Shown here piece after piece: positions 31,723 to 35,928 of a stretch of DNA of 35,928 bases. Position 1 is the stretch's first letter, and every line of letters begins with the position of its first letter. Below the pieces are notes generated by a model. That model ran no database searches and had not been told where the DNA came from. It saw only the letters and a list, made by a program, of their open reading frames with translations. The position numbers and the translations under genes are program-made. This DNA comes from Scytalidium lignicola (Eukaryota; Ascomycota; Leotiomycetes). Location: assembly GCA_002812745.2 (NCBI GenBank), contig NCSJ02000406.1, positions 1 through 35,928 on the forward strand, read 5' to 3'.

Positions 31723-32640
31723 ATAGTTGGTGGGCGCTCGGACGGTGGGAAATTTTCGCTACCAACCACCCCTAGGTGGTTGGCACAAGTATTCCATCAC
31801 CTCAAAGTAATCCGTCACCTTTCGCGAACCCCAAACACTAAAGTCACGTACCTTCATTATGCGTTTTGCTGTCAACACCATACAATATTTTAATCAATAT
31901 ACTTCTCAAAATGCCAAGGACCTCTTCTACAATGATTGCCCAACGATTGGATAAAGCTATCGAATGGTATTTCGATAATCAAGACCCTGAGGATTCTGCT
32001 ACAATTACAGCCACTACATGTATATTCAACCTCAAAATCAACATACTTCACAAAGCAATCCAACGCCATTCAACACCTATTAAAAGCTCTAAACAAGGTA
32101 AAGAACAGCCTTCTTTCCTGAAGCCTTACTAAATTAACGTATTGTACTCCTATATTATAACATAAGCATATGATAACAACCCATTAAACAAGGCTATACT
32201 TATGAGGGCAACAAAGCACTTTCATGGCACTAATAAAGAATCTTCAGTACAGTGGATACACAACTTCTTAAAGTCTTATTCTAACCAATTCTATATAATT
32301 ATAATTAAACCCATTGAGAAAAAGCGAATTTAAGTACAAGATACAAAGTTTATAAAGGAATAGTTCTTGAAATATAATAATATTCAGCAGGAAAATAGGA
32401 TTTGAAAGGAGAATATCTATAATATAGATAAGACAAGATTCTGTATTAGTATAGTAAAAGGAGAATAAGTTATTGTACTAATATATATTAAAGAGGTATT
32501 AAAGATAAATATATTTGAATAATACTTAATTTATTAATAAATTAGTAGTTATATGAAAGTACCTTTTAAAACTGTAAATCCCTTATAATCATAGAATATG
32601 TATTAGCTGATAAAAGTGCTTTTATTCTACTTATTATACT
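31723..32640 (+). mobile_element. Decayed pogo/Fot1-like DNA transposon
   Basis: The 5' end holds a perfect hairpin (arms CCAACCACC 31762-31770 and GGTGGTTGG 31775-31783) shared with the element at 1-215, and subterminal repeats at 31790-31830. ATG 31911 opens an 73-residue frame (MPRTSSTMIAQRLDKAIEWY), which resembles the helix-turn-helix start of pogo-family transposases. Further on, 32409-32468 reads ENIYNIDKTRFCISIVKGE, close to the first catalytic-Asp segment of that family (IYNMDETGF). Many stops and the high A/T content show it is dead. The 3' end was not found. Confidence 0.6.
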
Positions 32641-32724
32641 TATNAAAAAGTATATAGATTATAGAAAATTAAATCTAAGAGAACTTTCTTAGAAATATTC
32701 TTATACTTTTTACTCCTTCAGGAT

Positions 32725-33087
32725 ATTATTACAAAACTACGCCATCCAGGTCACTGGATAGCCAAGGGTAAGGTAGATGTTCAGGGACAATGGAAATGTG
32801 TAACACACAAGCAAGCGACTAAGTCCAAGGTAAGGTCTAGTAATGTATTTAGGTTGAACACAAGGAGTTTACTCTCATGTTCTTACAGTGTGCTTATATA
32901 GATAATGAAATACAATGGGATCGCTGGATTGTTTTAATCCCTCAATCCAGGTCCTTGGATCATTGGATTACTCTGATTTAGTGATCCCAGTCATATGACC
33001 TCCTAATTGTTAGGTTCTCTATGCATACTTGTTATGTACCAAGCCTTAGGCTTACACTAATTAACTTGTTCGGTCAAACCTATAACA
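32725..33087 (-). repeat. 3' long terminal repeat of the Gypsy element
   Basis: On the minus strand this segment begins TGTTATAGGTTTGACCGAAC directly after a polypurine tract, and contains a CTATATAAG promoter-like motif (near 32895). It is less AT-rich than its surroundings. The distal boundary (about 32725, possibly 32797) is uncertain because no second LTR lies in the window for comparison. Confidence 0.55.
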
Positions 33088-33100
33088 TTATCCCCTTTTT
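33088..33100 (-). other. Polypurine tract of the Gypsy element
   Basis: The minus strand reads AAAAAGGGGATAA immediately before the LTR start TGTTATAGG. This is the expected position and composition of a plus-strand primer. Confidence 0.6.
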
Positions 33101-35928
33101 GCATTAGTGTTATCTTAATGCTTAACTATTATCATGAACAATCTTATTACTTATTAATTCTTTCCTTCTTTTAAACATGCTATCTAAACGTTTAAATCCT
33201 GATGACAATAATTTACTAAAACGATTATGATTAAGGAAACATTAAGAAAGATTAAGTCTTGGTATTTATATCCAAAACCTCAAGATCAAAGTAATGTCTT
33301 GTATATATTGCAAACGAAAAGGACTATTATGTAAGATGGTTCTTGATTCTGATCATTGCAAGGAATACGTTTATAATGGCTGCAAATGTGATGGTGAGTA
33401 TCTTCACATACCCTCTTAAGAGTTATATAAATGTGAGGACAAGTATCTTTCCTTTAAGTATAAGAAGACTTCTATTACCTTGACTTAAGCTTTTTAGGCC
33501 TTGGCTGAGGTTACTACTTGTCTTGCTTGTTTGGACAAACAGTAAATCTTTCTTTGAAAGTATGCTAAGGAGATAGTTTGTTGTGGTCTAAAAATCCTGG
33601 ATGAACTAGATGTTAAGAAGAGCAAAGAGAAGTAAGAGAAACAAAATTCTTTATAAACTTTAAAGTTATATTCTATTAACTTAAATGTAACTTCTTCTTC
33701 TGTTATCAACCTCTTCTTTTCTAACTTTGTAATTTTATCGTTTGAAAATCTATTTTAAGATAAGCTTGGTAATATACCTTTAGTAACTTCTCATAACTTA
33801 TGAGATTAAAAGTAAGTTCTTATTTATTCTTACTTTCTGGATATCCTATTTATTTAACTAAATATTATAGTTTTTTATAATATATCTTATAGTTAATGAT
33901 TTTCTTAACTTCATATTTTCTTTCTGGATTAACTTCTTCTAACATTAGTGTTTAAGTGTTTTCAAGTACTAGTTTAAGAAGTGAAACATAGAAGATAGGA
34001 TATATCTTAACTGTTGTTAATAACTTTAATTTATATATTAAAGGTTTATAAACTTCCTTAATTTTATATAGTCTTATCTTTACCTAGTCTAGTTTATTAC
34101 TTAGTCTTGTTGTTTTAATGTTTTTCCTAAGAAGATAAACTTTATCCCCTTTTTTTGTACATTAATTCTATCAAGTATTTGTAATTGTAATACTTCTTTA
34201 TTCTTTCTTTAGTATATTGAAGTAAATTCTTGATCTTTTCTTGTATTTCTTCTATTTGTTTTATATAGATCTTTACTGATTCACTTGTGGATTCTAATTC
34301 TAGTCTAGTACAAAACCCTTCTAGTTCTTGTTTATAATTTACATAGAATAGAGTAATCTTGATTGATTCATGTAATATACCATTATACACTATTTCTGCT
34401 ATTAACAAGTAATTAACCCAATTATCTTGATTATAATTGATATAGTATTTAAGGTATCCTTCTAATTATCCGTTTAAACATTCTGTTTTTCCGTTGGTTT
34501 ATAGATGTTATACTGTTAACAACTTCCTCTTGACTCTTATTCTTATTATTAATGTCTTCTAAAACTTAGATGTAAATCTAGTATTTCTATTAAAGATTAT
34601 CTGTTTTGATAATTCTTATTAAGACATTATTCTTTGTAAAAATATATTAGTTACTTCTTCTACTCCTTAAGTCTTCTTGAACAGTTCAAANTGTTGTATA
34701 ATTAATATGATGTTCAATTATTACAAAGATAAAGTTATACTTGACCTTTGTCATATGATTTGTGGAAATTAGTAGTTTTATAATAAAATTTTATTTGATT
34801 AGTTTCCATGGATTGTTAAGTATTTGTGTAAGGTATAATTGTCCCTAAGGCTTCCTTCTTAGATTCTTAGCCTTCTTATAAATCTTGTATTCTACAATTA
34901 CTTTCTTAACTGTTAATTGTAATTTCATGATAAAGTAATCTTTATTAATTTAATAATAATATCAAGTTACTCTTATATGTCTGTTATATAGTAGATTATA
35001 CTATTCTCTGACAAATTCTTCTGTTAGTTTTGTTAGTATATATAATCTTTTGTTCTTATACTAAATATTTTCGATTTTCTCTTACTTGTCCTTGATTATG
35101 TTTAGTAAAGTATTTTCCTCTTTTTNCCTTTTTNGATTACTTCTCTGATTTGATTAGCCTAATATTTGTTTGTTACTATTGTAATAATTATAAGTTGTCC
35201 TTTATTGTATACTAAGAATTCACTTTCATCTTCCTTCAATATAAGTTCACTTTCTTCTTTCTCCTTAACTGAGTACTCAGGTTTTTAGTTTAAAGCGTTT
35301 GTTCTTCTATTGTCTTCTCCTTTGACATAAGTAATCTTAAAATCATATTTAAATAACTTCTCTGCTTATTATACTTGTCTTATATTCAATTATTTAGTTG
35401 TTATGAAATATTGAAGGTTATGATAATCTGAAAGTATATCAATTGTCTTATTAGATTTAATAACATATATCCTTCAATACTTTAAAGCTTTTATAATAAC
35501 TAACATTTCCTTATCTAATGTTTAATAATTCCTCTTTGTAATGTTCAGCTTTCTTGACTAAAATACTAATAGTATTTAATAATGTTGTTTATTGATCTGT
35601 TATGATTATGATAATATAATTCTTAATGTTATATTAGAGGTATTAGTTTTAATTCTTATTCCTTTTTCTAGATTGAAGATTCTCAAGAAATCTCCTTTTA
35701 CAAAGGTATTCTTAATGTTTTAAAATGCTTCTTTCATAATGTTATTCTACTTATAAGCTTTAATTCTTTTTTATAAGTTTAGTTAATGGTATAAAGATTT
35801 TGGAATAGTCTTTTACAAATCTTTGGTAATAGTTAGTTAACCTTAAGAAACTTTATAATTGTTTAATTGTCTTAAGTGTTTTTTTATTCCTTGATTGATT
35901 GAATTTTATCATCAAGGGTTTTTTATTC
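33101..35928 (-). mobile_element. RIP-decayed Ty3/Gypsy retrotransposon, 3' half of pol
   Basis: On the minus strand, from the window end inward, I can read the end of reverse transcriptase (GDFLRIFNLEKGIRIKT, about 35640-35730), then an RNase H segment (DILSDYHNLQYFITT, about 35395-35450). An integrase C-terminal part follows at 34142-34408 (EIVYNGILHESIKITLFYVN, ESVKIYIKQIEE, ERIKKYYNYKY). This RT-RNaseH-IN order is that of Ty3/Gypsy elements. Almost every other stretch is stop-ridden and extremely A/T-rich, with TGA and TAA codons where C-to-T change is expected. The 5' half and 5' LTR lie outside the window. Confidence 0.75.

Overview
This is nuclear DNA of a filamentous ascomycete (Pezizomycotina). 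Genes carry many short introns (about 48-76 nt) with GTAAGT-like donors, CTAAC/CTGAC branch sites and YAG/AAG acceptors. Gene-bearing stretches alternate with very AT-rich tracts full of broken transposons, as left by repeat-induced point mutation. The species cannot be named from the sequence. Almost every N touches an A or T homopolymer, so some frame breaks may be assembly errors.

Layout. 1-215: 5' end of a pogo/Fot1-like element reading out of the window. 586-1047: broken TIM-barrel (dehydroshikimate dehydratase-like) gene. 1625-2666: single-pass membrane protein with a beta-trefoil-like ectodomain. 2.7-4.3 kb: repeat-rich intergenic DNA. 4.35-18.1 kb: an incompatibility or innate-immunity-like neighbourhood, with a HeLo-like pseudokinase gene (-, one in-frame TAG), a Ser/Thr kinase with a long disordered tail (+, one in-frame TGA), a RAD5/HLTF-type SNF2 ATPase (-) and a ten-exon NACHT NLR ending in five C2H2 zinc fingers (+). 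18.2-22.5 kb: gene-poor, with a decayed GH18 chitinase and a 132-bp tandem duplication. 22.6-23.4 kb: truncated REI1-like zinc-finger gene (-).

The most interesting part is 24.1-30.9 kb, which looks like a ribosomally made peptide (RiPP) cluster of the ustiloxin/dikaritin type that I do not recognise. At its centre is a small secreted precursor (28564-28896, +) with a signal peptide and 45-bp tandem repeats encoding a 15-residue unit that contains EYGAKWAKR, each full unit ending in a Kex2 Lys-Arg site. Around it are three single-pass membrane proteins of UstYa (DUF3328) type: one at 25954-26696 (-), a divergent one at 27200-28076 (-) interrupted by an AT-rich block, and one at 29792-30886 (+, four exons). 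Each has two HXXHC motifs. A C6-type fungal transcription-factor gene (24142-25699, +) with a frame break lies at the left edge. The inferred route is secretion, Kex2 cleavage into near-identical short peptides, and oxidative cross-linking by the UstYa-type enzymes, with Tyr and Trp as the obvious targets. No methyltransferase, transporter or peptidase gene is visible nearby.

30.9-35.9 kb is AT-rich transposon wreckage: a second pogo/Fot1-like remnant (+) and the 3' part of a Ty3/Gypsy element on the minus strand with LTR and polypurine tract. No tRNA, rRNA or CRISPR array was seen.
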